NCBI GenBank assembly: GCA_947095535.1
Contig: OX352772.1
Coordinates: 43,357,445-43,421,444 of the forward strand
Origin: Poecilobothrus nobilitatus
Taxonomy: Eukaryota > Arthropoda > Insecta > Diptera > Dolichopodidae
Direction of reading: 5' to 3'
DNA length: 64,000 nt
Position 1 is the stretch's first letter. Every line of letters starts with the position of its first letter. The notes below the pieces were generated by a model. The model saw only the letters and a program-made list of their open reading frames with translations, was not told the DNA's origin and searched no databases. Of this stretch, positions 12,475 through 24,503 are shown in pieces. A program made the translations under genes and the position numbers.

Positions 12475-12860
12475 GTATATCGTATAATTAATAGTAGTAA
12501 TAATAACATTTAATAATATTAATAATAATAATAGTAATAATAACAATAATTGTAATAATAATAGTAATAATAATAATAGCTACTACAGTGGAGCTATCTT
12601 TAGTTATATCATGCAAGTAAGGTATTATATACTACTCCACGTTGTAATCCACTGATGGCGCTGACTCTGTAGTAAAATAATAATAATATTAATAAGAATA
12701 CTAATACCAATAATAGTAACCGCTACAGTGACAGTGGGGGTTGCCTTCAATAATTACCTCATGTAGTTACTATATACTACTACTACATGTTGTAACTGTT
12801 GTGACAACTTTAGTCACTGTTAGCAAAATAGTAATAATAAAAGGCGGATTCATTGTTTCC
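12475..12860. repeat. (TAA)n/(AATAAT)n microsatellite with a diverged two-copy unit
   Basis: TAATAA-type repeats surround two diverged copies of a roughly 110-bp unit. The first starts at about 12581 (CTACTACAGTGGAG) and the second at about 12720 (CCGCTACAGTGACAG). Both share TATATACTACT, then a TGTTGTAA-like word, then a GACTCTGTAG/AGTCACTGTTAG-like word, then TAATAATAA. Confidence 0.45.
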
Positions 12861-13078
12861 TTACAGTCCCACTCCCAATTCAATGTTTCCGTATCCATTT
12901 CCTATCCTTTCCTATCCCTACTCCCTAGCCAATATGCTGCGTTCGCAGGTAAGGGTTTTATCAAATTATATTGGTTAAAGGGGGAGGTGGGTTTAGTCAG
13001 TAAGAATCTGACACTACCAAGGGGGACATTCTTGGTGTCCTTGGAAGATTCCCACCTCCCTTAGGCAAAAAAAAAAAT
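12861..13078 (+). repeat. probable retroposon 3' tail ending in oligo(A)
   Basis: This is an unusually GC-rich patch for the window (GGGGGAGGTGGGTTTAGTCA, CTGACACTACCAAGGGGGAC), and it ends in a run of 12 A at 13067-13078. The pattern of GGTGGG...AGTCxGTAAGAATCTGACAC is one I associate with 3' regions of arthropod non-LTR elements, but no RT is attached. A 107-codon frame covering it is probably not a host gene. Confidence 0.4.
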
Positions 13079-13395
13079 ATATATATACTGTGAAACAATT
13101 AGGGTATTATGGTATTATCATTATATTATTATTATTATTATTATTATTTACATAGAAAGCAGTTCCTTAAATCTGTTTTATATATCTGAGATAATATTAT
13201 TAATCGGTCTTTCCAAACGGTTTCTCTCGAATCTTATTTTTCCTTTTTTTTTGATTTTTTATTATTTATTTGCAATGTTAATCTTTTTTTATATGAAAAA
13301 CAAATCACAATTTATTTATTTAATACTATTTATATTATGTTTTGCCTGCATCATTCATCTATGTATGCTGGTTCGATGACAGGAGTGTTGAAATA
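13079..13395. other. AT-rich intergenic DNA
   Basis: A (TTA)n run at about 13125-13149 and unstructured AT-rich DNA. No gene is seen. Confidence 0.45.
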
Positions 13396-13499
13396 AACAA
13401 GCATATTTCGATCTGTTGTATATTGTTTATATTTTAATTATAGAACGGTGTATTTTAGGTTGAGTTAGATATGAAGTTAAAAGTTAGTGTAAGTAAATT

Positions 13500-14430
13500 A
13501 TTAAGTAATTATTATACTACCAGGATGGATACCAGTTTTTAAAAAAAAATAGTGAGCTGCTTACTGAATAATTTGATATAGTTCAAAGTCTTAATGTTAG
13601 TGGGCAATTAATTGTAGAGCCTAAATGATGACGCTAATAAAGAATTTTTATGCTGCTGCGTTCTGGATCTAATATTAGTATGTAGAGATTATTAATAAAT
13701 CTCGTTACGTACATACATATGTATCTTATTTCGCATTCTAATGACGAGATAAGATTTGTAGCGGTTATTAATGAGTTTGTAAAATATAAATGTAATTTCA
13801 CTTTTTCAATTTGATTAGTTGGTTGAGAGTTAGTACATTACAAAAAGTATACACATTAGCAGTTGGTGTTAAATACGGTAGGCTACACAATATTTTTAGC
13901 GACTTAAGTTATGAGAATGCTTATGGTATTTTGGTACAGGATGACTAATGCGTTGTTTATAAATTGATTATAACTGATGTGTGAAAGGATGTGGCGGGTG
14001 ACCATTATATATTAGATTAGCATATTTATTCAATAACTTTACATTAGTTCTTTTTATGGCACCAAGAAAGGGTATAAGTATAATTATGTTTTTTATTTTA
14101 GATAAACGTGGTGTACAAGTAAGTTTATCATCAATGATAATGCCTAAATACTTACATATATTTTTCTACTCTATCGATTCGCTTATTAATAATATATGTA
14201 GGTACGGATTCGCAACAGGTTTATTTTTATTTATAAATAACATAAATTTTGTTTTCTGAATATTAATCGTCAATTTATTGCAAGGAATTATGATATATAT
14301 TTGGGTCTTCATTAATATTATTTTCTAAAACATTTATATTATCACCACAGTAGAACAGACACGTATCATCAGCAAAAATGGTATAGTTAGCTTTTAGGTT
14401 TACATGCATCATATTATTTACAAATAACAA
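13500..14430 (-). pseudogene. non-LTR retrotransposon RT relic, minus strand
   Basis: On the minus strand, broken frames spell the RT catalytic box and its surroundings: NYTIFADDTCLFYCGDN (about 14350-14405), then KYLGIIIDDKLT and IPFLGAIKRTNVK (about 14040-14150). Further down is a C-terminal part with NSLLASSFRLYN.LPTNIK and LFSKQL (about 13540-13650). Stops and frameshifts interrupt it throughout. It is a different LINE subfamily from the copy at 8104, judged by sequence. Confidence 0.7.
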
Positions 14431-16080
14431 GTACCTACTTACGTTTTATTCCTTCTTTTCTATAAATTAATTTTGTAGTTGGAATTCCATTCTTTTTTTT
14501 TTTTTTGAATCCATAATTGTATGCGGTTTATGCGGTTTTGAATCCAAAATTTTATGCGAGAAGTGAGAAATTAATACAAAAAGAAAAAATTAAATAAAAA
14601 TTGTTATGAAGGTCAGGACATTTTTGTGTATAAGTACATAATACCATGCATAAGTAACAAAAATAATTATTTTACGATTGACTTTTATTTTATATATTTC
14701 TCGTATCAAAATTTATTTTGTATTCCACATACATAGGTACATATAAAAATGAATCTATACTTCGTGAAAAATCGTGTGGAAGTTCTTTTTTTAAGGAAAT
14801 GGAAAAATTTTACTTATATTAAGTTTTAGTAAAGTTTTAGTATATTGTGTCTTCTTGAATGGTAGAAAGGGAGTTTAATTATTAGTCTGAACTCAACCTT
14901 TAGTTTTGTGCTACTTGCAATTTATGCACATACACATATGACAGCTTATAATATTACAGAAAAGGGGGCAATCGTATATAACTCTATATACTATAGTATT
15001 CCCAGGTATTACAGTTAAAAATATTACTTTAATTAAGATCAGTTTCTTTCTCTGAGAAAGTAACGGTCCTCTATATTATTTTATATTTATTTTAAAAATT
15101 ATTTTATTGGTATGTTCCATAAATGTTAATTTTTTGTTAAAATAAACGCTGAGGTATATTTTACATTGTCTAAATACATTATGTACATACATATTAAGAC
15201 TCGACTCTACTGATTTAACTTGGTGGTATAGCAATATAACCCCATTTTTTTTTTTTTTTGTAAAATATATTGTACATACTAGTCTTTTGCAACTTATTGA
15301 ATATTTATATTTTTCATTTATAAAAATATGCAGAAATTGTATTTAAAGCGCTTGGCTTAAATCAGTATAATGAGATTACTATAATATATGACGGTTTATA
15401 GAAATCACTCTGGGCACACTCAAATGACATAAAATATTCCGTTGAAAGCACATTAGTGCACAATTTTCCCTATAAATATTGCGCTTCTGTTAACATAACA
15501 CCGATGTTAGATTAAGTTACCCTTTTATATACAAATATATTTTATTAAATAATTTAAATTAGTTAATATTTCTTGTTATATGCAGTTATAATATTATAGA
15601 GATAATTACTATGAATAGAAAATTTTACAAATTTTTTTATGGAAATTGTTGAATAAATTTTGAATGACTCATAGAACAATTTTATAATAAATAATTAAAA
15701 TATTACGAAATTATTGTGAAATTTATGGTGAAATATAACGTAATTATATTATATATGAGTAAATTTATATGCTTACAATTACTATTATGTAAATTATTTT
15801 ATTTAAACTTTATATTCTTTATAAAATATATTAGTAATAAAATATATAATTTCAGTGTAAACACATTATTAATTTAATTATTAATCATCATAAAATAACC
15901 TGACAAGTAACAATAACATAAGGGTAAAATTACGATTTGTTAAAAAATTTAACTAACTGATTATCAAAATAAAAATATTTATAGTTAATAGGGATTGGTT
16001 TTAGCCTAAAAATATACGAACATCATTGTATGTACCATAATTTTTTTATAAATATTACATTTTATTTTTTAACTTTTAAG
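14431..16080. other. AT-rich intergenic DNA
   Basis: Nothing is recognised. It contains T-runs and scattered TACATA microsatellites. Confidence 0.5.
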
Positions 16081-16084
16081 TGTT

Positions 16085-16345
16085 CATTTCTACACTGTGG
16101 AAATTTCATATAGATAGGGTGTAAAACTGGTTATAGAAACTCATTTATTGTGAGAACTGCTAAAATGTTAAAATGTGGAACATGCTTCCATCAATTGTGT
16201 TCGCCTCTGATGGAAATGCGCCATTTTACAATTTACTATTTTTCAAAAAGAACCTATACAGGTTCGTCTCTAATTTACCTCCCAATTCTCTCCTTACATC
16301 CTATTTCCCTCCAAATCCTTTTCCTGTTATCCAAACCTACAATAA
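16085..16345 (+). pseudogene. LINE C-terminal fragment
   Basis: Translation in two frames separated by one frameshift gives TGYRNSFIVRTAKM, then MWNMLPSIVFASDGNAPFYN, then LLFFKKNLYRF. This is the same C-terminal signature seen in the 8104-8775 relic (TGYSNSFVVRKMWNLLPSSVF-like, read across the break). It is a short dead 3' fragment of a related element. Confidence 0.65.
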
Positions 16346-17570
16346 TGTATAAAGGAATCCGTTCCTACCTAGTGTTTGGATATATATAATTGTATCATAT
16401 CAATTTCTTTTTAATGGAATTCTTTCATATGCTACACTATGTAGTGGTACATGATAGGATTAGGGTTCATAAAGGTTAAACAATATAACTTTATTTTTAA
16501 TTTAATTTTAACAATGAATTTTCACTTTTCCATTAAAATTAACTATATACATATATCGGAAATTCCATGTTATAGTCTTTCGGACATTTAAAAAAATTTA
16601 GAAATTTTCTTTTACCAATTTATCCTAGCCTATCATTAACTCTATATACTGCAAATATTTGCATATTTCAAACCCTTTTATAGAGCAATATTTCACTAAT
16701 ATTTCGGTGTTCCAATAACAAAAACTTAAACGAGAAAAGTAACTTATATTTTCACAAAATGCTGTTAGTCATCGGGATCGTACACTTTTGTTAGTTTTAT
16801 AATTTTCAATATTATACCATTTTCTGCGGATTCCTTTACAGTAGTAAAAAAAGAAAATCTTACATTTACATTACATTGCATATATGTTTATTGATAAAAC
16901 ATGAACTAAAATCTAATTATAGGCTTTTTATTACAACTTGTAAAAATTACAAGAAAGTATGCGAATGCATTACTCATCAGGAAAATCGGGCATTTAAATA
17001 AAAAATTTTCCGCTTCAAGAATGGATTTGAATCGATTTTAAAAACACAATTTAAAAAGGAAAGCAGATGAAGAACTAATACTCACATTATCTAATATTAG
17101 AACCTTAAAGAACCGTATAAGATATTATACTTATAGTTCATTTTAAAATTTTCGGTTTTCGGCTAATTTTTCATGGAATTCTTTAGCTTTATTAATTAAT
17201 GTAACACTGTAAAATGTAAAGTTTCAATATTTTAGATGCATTTTTGTAATAAAAAATCTCATATAAAAAGGATAGATTGTTTTCTTCGACGACTTTTGAA
17301 ATTAAAGAAACAAATTATTTTTCTTCTAATCAAAAAGTATTAAGTAAATCTCATGTAGCACTACCCATAATCAATAAATTATAAGTTTTATAAAAAATAT
17401 CTACTACCTACAGCAGTTTACACTTTCTATCTTAAGAATTTTCAGAAGACAACAAGGTAAACCTATTGATAACCCTGAACCTAATAATAACCCTTTCAAA
17501 CTTATTAGTTATACCCTTTTGGTAAAACGAGATTTCTATTCATTAAAACCACCTTCTTCTGTAGCCAATA
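16346..17570. other. AT-rich intergenic DNA
   Basis: No coding or repeat structure is recognised. Confidence 0.5.
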
Positions 17571-17574
17571 TTGG

Positions 17575-18091
17575 GCGTTTTTCTTTTTCTCATCAGAGCA
17601 GAGGCAGAGCTGTCAAGCAAAAAAAATTGTGTTTCTTTTTATGCTCAGATTATCCATTTTGTGTTTCTTTTTTAACTCGGAGTGTGATCAGAGCTCGTAA
17701 AAATTTCTCAGATTTCACAGAGTTTTCAATAACTATAACGTCAAATTAAGAATAAAATAATAAAAATGTCATCAAAATAAAATTTCGTGCATAGATAAAA
17801 ATTTTTTTTTAAGTTTTTTTTTTTAAATTATATTAAATGAAATTTTACGTAAAATAACTTTGTTTTATTTTATTTCTTAAATAAATTCCTTTTAAAATTA
17901 TTTAAAACATTTAAAATAATGAAATAAAATAAAAAAAATACTGACGTTAGAAAATAATTTGGATAAAAATTGACAATTTGTGCTCTGAACGTTTCTTTTT
18001 TAACTCAGAACGGTCAGAGTTCAGATAAAAGTTTGCTCTGAGCGCTCGACATCTGCTCTGATCATTGATCTGATGAGAAAAAGAAAAACGC
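17575..18091. mobile_element. MITE-like element with 23-bp perfect terminal inverted repeats
   Basis: A 23-bp word starting GCGTTTTTCTTTTTCTCATC at 17575-17597 is perfectly inverted at 18069-18091. Inside both ends are several copies of CAGAGC/GCTCTGA (for example at about 17594, 17606, 17690, 17983 and 18032), forming subterminal repeats. The 517-bp element has no transposase frame. Subterminal hexamer repeats suggest a hAT-like non-autonomous element, but I cannot define a target duplication. Confidence 0.6.
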
Positions 18092-18594
18092 TCATAATGG
18101 AATTTTATAAAAATAATGTTATAGAATTTATGTAAAAAACGTATAAATGGTTGTAAATAAAAAATAAATAAAAAAATAATATATTTTCATGAATTCGACC
18201 GTAAACATAAGTTTTAAACTCGTTAATTTGGCAAACATTTAGTTTTTGATTTTTAAAAAGTCTCTTTGATATGACAAAACTATATATACATACATACATA
18301 CATAAGACTGGTTAAAAAATGATTTATGAGAAAATAAGAAATTATAGTTTTTGATATTAAAGTTGAAAAGTTGATATTAAAGTTGGGTTGTAATCTTTTC
18401 CAAAGAAATTATTTTCCATTTATGACGAAAAATATCTTTATTTAAATATTTAAAAAATATAAAAAATAAAATTTTAGGTCAAAATCAAATTGTTGTATAG
18501 GTATACTGTAATTTTTTAAAATTATAATTTGTTGTGCATTTTATAAAAAATACAAAAATACAAATTTCAATACAAATACAAAATAATAAAACAA

Positions 18595-18963
18595 TCCGTG
18601 ACATCCAAATTGCATAAAAAAAGCGTCCGATGCAAAGTATTATGATCCAAATTGTAAAACAAAAGCTTTTTACAAAGTATCATGAATCATGATCCAAATT
18701 GCATTATTATGACAGTTTGTACACCGCCTACGATGTGAGTTTGTTTAAAATTTTTGCATCTAAAATTTTCCGAACACTTTTAATTTATCTTTGACAATTT
18801 GATAGTGAAGTTGAATTTTTAACTGGCGAAAAAGTTGTTTTAAATTGTATTACATTTACATTGCATTTAGACGCGAAACATCGATTTTGCAATGCATTAA
18901 AAAACTTCATGTGTATTTGTACCGCATCCAAACGCTTTTTTTATGCAATTTGGATGTCACGGA
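18595..18963. mobile_element. MITE with 32-bp terminal inverted repeats
   Basis: The left end (18595-18626, starting TCCGTGACATCCAAATTGCA) is perfectly inverted at 18932-18963. The total is 369 bp with no coding capacity. Interior copies of ATGATCCAAATTG echo the terminal repeat. No clear target-site duplication is visible, so the superfamily is undetermined. Confidence 0.7.
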
Positions 18964-19039
18964 ATATTTCTGTTTAGAGAATAAATTAAAAAAAAAAAAT
19001 TTAATTTTAAATTTATCTTGTTATTAAACTTGCACAAAA

Positions 19040-19245
19040 GATTAAGGGAACAAGAAAATGTCAAGAGTTTCGATCGGTTAACACTATAATGATGGAATTA
19101 AAAGTAATAGAGAAAATAGTAAATATTCAATTGGAAGAAGATCTTATAAAATTTAGTATGATTCATGAAAATCAATCCGACTTTAGAAAAAATCATAGCT
19201 GTAAATTATTACTAAATCTAGTAGCTTTTTTTTTTTTCCTTGCCA
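19040..19245 (+). pseudogene. LINE reverse transcriptase N-terminal fragment
   Basis: Translation gives FRSVNTIMMELKVIEKIVN followed by LEEDLIKFSMIHENQSDFRK and NHSC, the conserved RT motif normally read as YRPI....KLLEKIV....L....(L)...Q.GFR...S. It ends about 70 codons after the motif begins and runs directly into the inverted-repeat element at 19308. Truncated and non-functional. Confidence 0.7.
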
Positions 19246-19307
19246 CTTCTCAAAAGAGCATCATAGAGCATCCACAAAGTCATTTATTATTCATATTTGA
19301 CTAAGTT

Positions 19308-19520
19308 CAGTTTCGTGAATCATTAATTTCACTAAGCCCATGATTATTCGGCTGTAGCTATTGTACAAGACTATAGAGACATTTATTTTATTTCCTACGC
19401 CATCTATTGTCTTATGCAAAAATTATGGGTTATTATTATTTCATTAGTCATTCATAGTCTTGTACAATAGCTACAGCCGAGTAATTAACGGCTTAGTGAA
19501 ATTAATGATTCACGAAACTG
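19308..19520. mobile_element. foldback-like element with 67-bp inverted arms
   Basis: The left arm (19308-19375) contains CAGTTTCGTGAATCATTAAT and CGGCTGTAGCTATTGTACAA. Both are inverted in the right arm (19454-19520), with a 78-base loop. A related half-element lies at about 28094-28190, and homology there extends through the left flank down to about 19277 (AAGTCATTTATTATTCATAT). So the repeat is longer than the arms. Confidence 0.65.
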
Positions 19521-19529
19521 AAACTTTGT

Positions 19530-20238
19530 CCGAACTACTTGTACAATAGATTAGTTTACGCCAGTGATATTTTATAAGTATAATTTAAGAAATATATGAA
19601 ATTTTCGATTAAATTATTTTAGAAATGAAAAAAACTAAGAATATGCTACTGTGTAAAGGTTTAATTAAAACTATTTTAATAACTTACTAAATGAATTAAA
19701 ATTTGAAAATAATTTGTAAACTTTACAAAAAAGTATTATTGGTTATGATAAGAGAAATTTTTAAATATATTATTGAATTACATATGCTATTTATATAACT
19801 AATATTTATTATTATTATTAGGAATGTCTTAGAATGAATGTATATAAATTAATAATTGTATTAAAATACTAATAAAATAAAAAAGAAATATAAAATCCAT
19901 ATTTCTTATTTATTTTCTGAATTTTAGAAAATCAGCAACTTTCTTTTGTTTAAACTTTGGCACTATAAAATCTTAATTAATATAATTATTAATTTAAAAA
20001 CTAATAATTTTCTTTTTATCGCTTTAGTATATTATCATAAAAAAAACTATATTATTAATATTATAATATATATTTATTACAATTTTTACAGCTGCTGTCG
20101 GTCCGCGCATTAATTTGACGTTTAAATAAACTAAGTATAGATATATATTAATTTCAATACGGCTTGTTCAAATAAATGCGGATCATTTCGATCATTCACC
20201 TTTAGTTTCCTTTAGTTATAATTTTTTTTTTTTTTGTT
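19530..20238. other. AT-rich intergenic DNA
   Basis: No gene is recognised. It ends with a 14-base T-run (20222-20235) just past the stop of the next gene. Confidence 0.45.
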
Positions 20239-20646
20239 TTACATTTTCACACACTTATAAATACCATAACTAATTCTAATATATCTAGGACATTCAGTTA
20301 GTCCTATTGTTCTTATATCTAATGTTAAATTTTGATTTAAATTAATAGTATCATTTAAATTTAAATTATCATTTAAAATATTAATAAGACTGTCATTTAA
20401 ATTTTTTGTTGTCATTGTTTCTTGTAGCGTTGTTGATGAATTTGATAAGATTTGACGAAATTTTTCAAAATTAATTTTATTTGTTTGATTTTTTTTATTA
20501 TTTTTTTCATCCAGAATTTCTGATTTTATTTTTTCCCATTCATCTTTAAATATGAAATCTTTTTTGTCGCTTGTTATAAAATTTATATTAAAAAATATAT
20601 TAAAAAATATTATTTTTAATAAAATATAATTAAAATTTTGTTTCAT
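20239..20646 (-). CDS. small secreted two-cysteine protein, family copy 3
   Basis: This 135-aa single-exon protein runs from ATG at 20646 to TAA at 20239. The signal peptide is residues 1 to about 26. Residues 29-44 (KDFIFKDEWEKIKSEI) give the clearest version of the family block. The spacer holds LSNSSTTLQETMTT and Asn/Leu/Thr-rich sequence with sequons NDT and NLT. The tail has C119 and C132 with twelve residues between them (CPRYIRISYGIYKC). This matches the spacing of copy 4 and differs from the eight-residue spacing of copies 1 and 2. An A-run (14 A on the coding strand) starts four bases after the stop codon. Function unknown. Secretion is predicted from the N terminus only. Confidence 0.8.
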   Translation of the reverse strand: MKQNFNYILLKIIFFNIFFNINFITSDKKDFIFKDEWEKIKSEILDEKNNKKNQTNKINFEKFRQILSNSSTTLQETMTTKNLNDSLINILNDNLNLNDTINLNQNLTLDIRTIGLTECPRYIRISYGIYKCVKM

Positions 20647-20728
20647 TTGTTTTTTTTTTTTGTTCTACTAATGTAATATAATTCGCACTGCGTTTATAGT
20701 GTTTGTTTTATGATGATGATTTGTGAAC

Positions 20729-20743
20729 AACTAAATAATTATT
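20729..20743 (-). promoter_or_regulatory. shared upstream motif of secreted-protein copy 3
   Basis: Plus-strand AACTAAATAATTATT lies about 83-97 bp upstream of the ATG and is almost identical to the motif upstream of copy 4 (AACTAAATAATTATT). Confidence 0.4.
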
Positions 20744-21002
20744 AAATTTTGTTTTAATTTCTTTTGAGTATTTTTTTTTATTTTTCTGCAGATTATAAAT
20801 TAATTGTTTAATTTATAGTTATATTTAATGAATTTCATGTTATTAAAAAAGAATCTATTTAAGTAAAATAATAGTTAAAAGAATTCTAAATATGTATGTA
20901 CATATTATAGAATTTTTTAATGAATAATATTTTGTAAAATAAATAAAATGAGTAATTTTAACTATGTATTACTGCTTTATGTATGTATATTACAATATAA
21001 TA

Positions 21003-21640
21003 CAGGGTGGGCCAACTTGGACTGACTGATTTGAAATATTTTTTTATTTTATTCATTTTGCAGATAATAAAGAATTTTATAAAACTTTATAATGTCGTGG
21101 CTATAATATGCTATAATATGCCAATAATGGCTATAATATGCCAATAGACTTATTATGCTTGCGACAGAAAATGCCAACTTTTTAAACGATCAAACAATAT
21201 TATGAGCGAAGAAGCACATTTTCATTTAAATGGATATGTTAATAAATATAAAACTGCCTAATTTGGGATGGTACGGAGAACACGAGAGTAGTGCATCAGC
21301 AACAATTACATTCTCTCAGATGCACTGTTTGTTGTGGGATGGCTGATAGAGTTATCGGTCCAAATTTTTTCGAAAATGAAACTGAGCATCCAGAAATCGT
21401 TTGTGGGGCGGCATACTGGACCATGTTAGCAAATTTTTAACGTCCGGTAATTCTCAATACAATAGTGACTTTTCGATGACCAAATAATTTCAAAAAATGC
21501 TGATTTCGCATGGCCATTTCATTCCTCAGTTTTGACGACTCCTGATTTTTTGTTTTGTGGGGTTTCTTGAAAGAAAGGGTTTACGTCAACAAACCACAAA
21601 ATATTCAAGAAACCACAAAATATTCAGGTACATATATAAC
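21003..21640 (+). pseudogene. Tc1/mariner-type transposase relic
   Basis: From about 21199 the translation reads SEEAHFHLNGYVNKYKTA, then HSLRCTVCCGMADRVIGPNF and FENE, then near 21545 WGFLKERVYVNKPQNIQE. These are the conserved blocks of a widespread insect IS630/Tc1/mariner-type transposase (SDEAHFHLNGYVN...FLWGYLKERVYV). Frameshifts and stops are frequent. The CAGGGTGGGCCAACTTGG at 21003 may be the left terminus, but no matching right terminus was found. Confidence 0.7.
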
Positions 21641-21644
21641 AATA

Positions 21645-23150
21645 AATATTATTTCGTTGAATAATAACATTTCATATCTGTGGTAAGAGATATAATATTA
21701 TATTAATTTAATAAATGACTCACATTGCCATATCAATCAACTATAGAAACAAAACAAAAACATCTTTCTGAATGTGAACAAAAAAAAGAATTAATTTCTT
21801 CAACAAAATATTGAAAATAAAGATACCATAAAATACCGTTGAAGATAAAGATGAGTATATTATATTATATGAGTCTTATGAAATAATTAGCATAAATCCA
21901 TTTCTCAAAAGGAAAATGGCATTAAGACCACTTGAGAAAATGGCATAAAAACCACTTGGCATAAAATCAGTTAACATAAATAGAAATATAGAAAAATTCC
22001 ATTTATAATTATAAATCTTTTTGCCATTTGACGTAAATTTCACTAATGAGTTTGGGCCAACTGGAGTGCTCCCACATTATATATTATTATTGTAAATGTA
22101 AATTGTGCTTGTAGAAATCTTCAAATTAAAAATAAAAGTTTTATTAATAAATTTTTCAAAACTTTGAGCTTTAATTATTAAATTAACTTTTTCTTTTTTA
22201 TTTATTTTGTTTTTAAAAAGAAAATTTTAATTATTGTTAATTTTTAAATAGAAAAATATTTTTTTTCCAGTTAGAACAATTTTGATTTGAGTTCATAATA
22301 CATATTATTATTGTTGTTTTAATATGTTTCCTTTTTTATTTAAATTATTACAAATTGAACCTTGATTTTATTTTCTTTTTTTTATATTCAATAAAAAACA
22401 CTATTTATTTGTTTTTTAATATCTTTTTTAAAATAAGTGTTATTTAAAATTTGGCTGTACCTTTACTTTACAAAAAAAAACCATTCTTCGCACAATCGAA
22501 GTCCGGTGTCTCATACTTTCGGATTTTGGTTAAAATCGCCGTGATATCATATGACACTGATTTTTACAATTCTTCGGCAAAAAAAACTTATAAACGTAAA
22601 GATATCAATCATATATTAGGGCCTATAGCCCTATACCAATAAGTCTATTTATCCTAAAAAAATATTTCCAATAATAATCCAATTGAATTAAGAATTTAAT
22701 AAAAATCGTTGTTTGAAGCAACATTTAAATAAAAAACGAAGGATATTAACTTTATAAAGAAAATGATAACTGGAATGGAAGTGCATAGATTTTGGAAAAA
22801 AAAAAAACAGTGCTAGACTTCTGGTCATACATATAATGATATATATATCATTAAACATGGTATAGTAGGAGAGAACAGTAGATAATGGTAGTAGCCTCAC
22901 AGATTTGGATACGGGTGTCAGTGGGAACTAATAGCTATATACTACCCAATCTTTGGGATAGATGTCGAGTTAGTGATTATACAAAATATACATAATAATT
23001 ACATACATATATATACAGAAATTTTATAAATAGTTAGTATAATATTAATCCTAGTAGAATCGATTTTTATTTATCACCTTATTGATTTCACCTATTTTTT
23101 AATAATTGCTGACAAATTTATGGCTGAATTTGAGATAAATTTAAATTAAT
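21645..23150. other. AT-rich intergenic DNA
   Basis: A short tandem repeat of about 29 bp occurs at 21916-21970 (AAAATGGCAT..A.ACCACTTG, two and a half copies). Nothing else is recognised. Confidence 0.45.
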
Positions 23151-23165
23151 GAAATTAAATTTATT

Positions 23166-23920
23166 CCCTAAAATTTGGTTGAGGTATGTGGACGATATTT
23201 TCGCCATTGTCAAAAAAACAGAGTTTCTAAACATTTTAAATATTATCAATCGGCAATATACAACCATTAATTTTACATATATAAATTAGAAAAAGACAAT
23301 ACACTACAATTTTTAGACTTGGAACAGAAGAGAAATGGGAACAAAATTGATTTCGTTATTTATCATAAACCAACATCAACTATGAAATATATAACTTCAG
23401 ATTCGTACTGTCCAATTCAACATAAACATGCCAGTTTCCATTCAATGTTACATCATTTATGTAAATTATCTTTTATCTATTAATAATTTCAAAACAGAAT
23501 ACAATTACATAAAAAAAAATTGCTAATGTTAATGGTTACCCAGAAACATTAGTTGACGAATTAATTGCAATACATTTTAAACGCAATAAGAAAAATAATA
23601 TTACAACACTATTTTGACAAAATTTAAATATACAAAATAATTTACCTTTCTTTCAATTATATTCCACAGGTCACAAATTACCTTATACACATTTATAAAA
23701 AATTTAATATGGATACATACACAATGAGAATAAAAATAAAATTTATAATTTACTTAAATCAACAAAAAACTAACCTAAAAATGTAAATAAATCAGGTGCA
23801 TACATACATATACATATATAAAATTACATGTAAGGAGTGCAATATAAATTATAATGGACAAACCAAAAGAAAAATAGGTGATAGATTTAAAGAACATTTA
23901 AGCTACATATATAAAAAAAT
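23166..23920 (+). pseudogene. Penelope-like retroelement relic (RT plus GIY-YIG)
   Basis: The broken translation starts PKIWLRYVDDIFAIVKKTEF, with the RT catalytic YVDD box. Past a frameshift it continues with LEKDNTLQFLDLEQKRNG and IYHKPTSTMKYITSDSYC. Next come IQHKHASFHSMLHHL and IANVNGYPETLVDELI. After more breaks come YKITCKECNINYNGQTKR and IGDRFKEHL (about 23800-23915), a GIY-YIG endonuclease core. RT followed by GIY-YIG is diagnostic of Penelope-like elements. At least four disruptions make it non-functional. Confidence 0.82.
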
Positions 23921-23989
23921 GGCCAACATAAAAAATTTGGAGTATCAATCCAAATAACATGCATATGACAAACTAGATTTTAATCTCAA

Positions 23990-24500
23990 TTCATATGAAC
24001 TTACTCTCTAATTAAACATATTAGGAACCCAGCAAAAATAGATTCATATACGAAACTTTTTACATTAATAAAGAAAACAACAGTATGAATGCAGACAAAG
24101 GGAATACTGATACGTTTTTATTTTTTCGTTTCGGTAATTTTTATTTTTTATTTCAATTTTTATGACTTTAATCGTTTATTATTTATGTATTTTAATTTTT
24201 TGTTGTTGTTCCTTCTTTTTTAAAATTTCTAAATTGACTTTTTAATTTGCTTTTTATTTATATTTTTGTTTTCTGATTTTGTTATTATTTTTATTTTTTT
24301 TAATATTTTTTTTTTTTTGTTTTTGTAATTCCTTTTGATTTCGTTCAATTTATTATTATTTAAAAAAAATTTTTTGATTTAATTTGACGAATGTTTAGAA
24401 TTTATTTGAATTTGTTCTTTTTTGGACATTTTAAGTTCTTTTTTGGACATTTTTTATTTATTTTTTTGTGTTTTGTAATTTCGTTCAATTTATTATTTAA
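23990..24500. other. T-rich low-complexity DNA
   Basis: Long T-rich stretch on the plus strand. A 35-bp word beginning TTTAATTTGAC at about 24377 recurs at about 24785 on the far side of the SINE. Confidence 0.4.
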
Positions 24501-24503
24501 TTT

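Noticed and set aside
12741..13064. 107-codon open frame as a host gene
   Set aside because: It spans a tandem unit and a retroposon-like 3' tail with oligo(A), with no conserved domain.
21003..22075. GGGCCAACT words at 21010 and about 22058 as element termini
   Set aside because: They are in direct, not inverted, orientation and the match is only about 10 bases.
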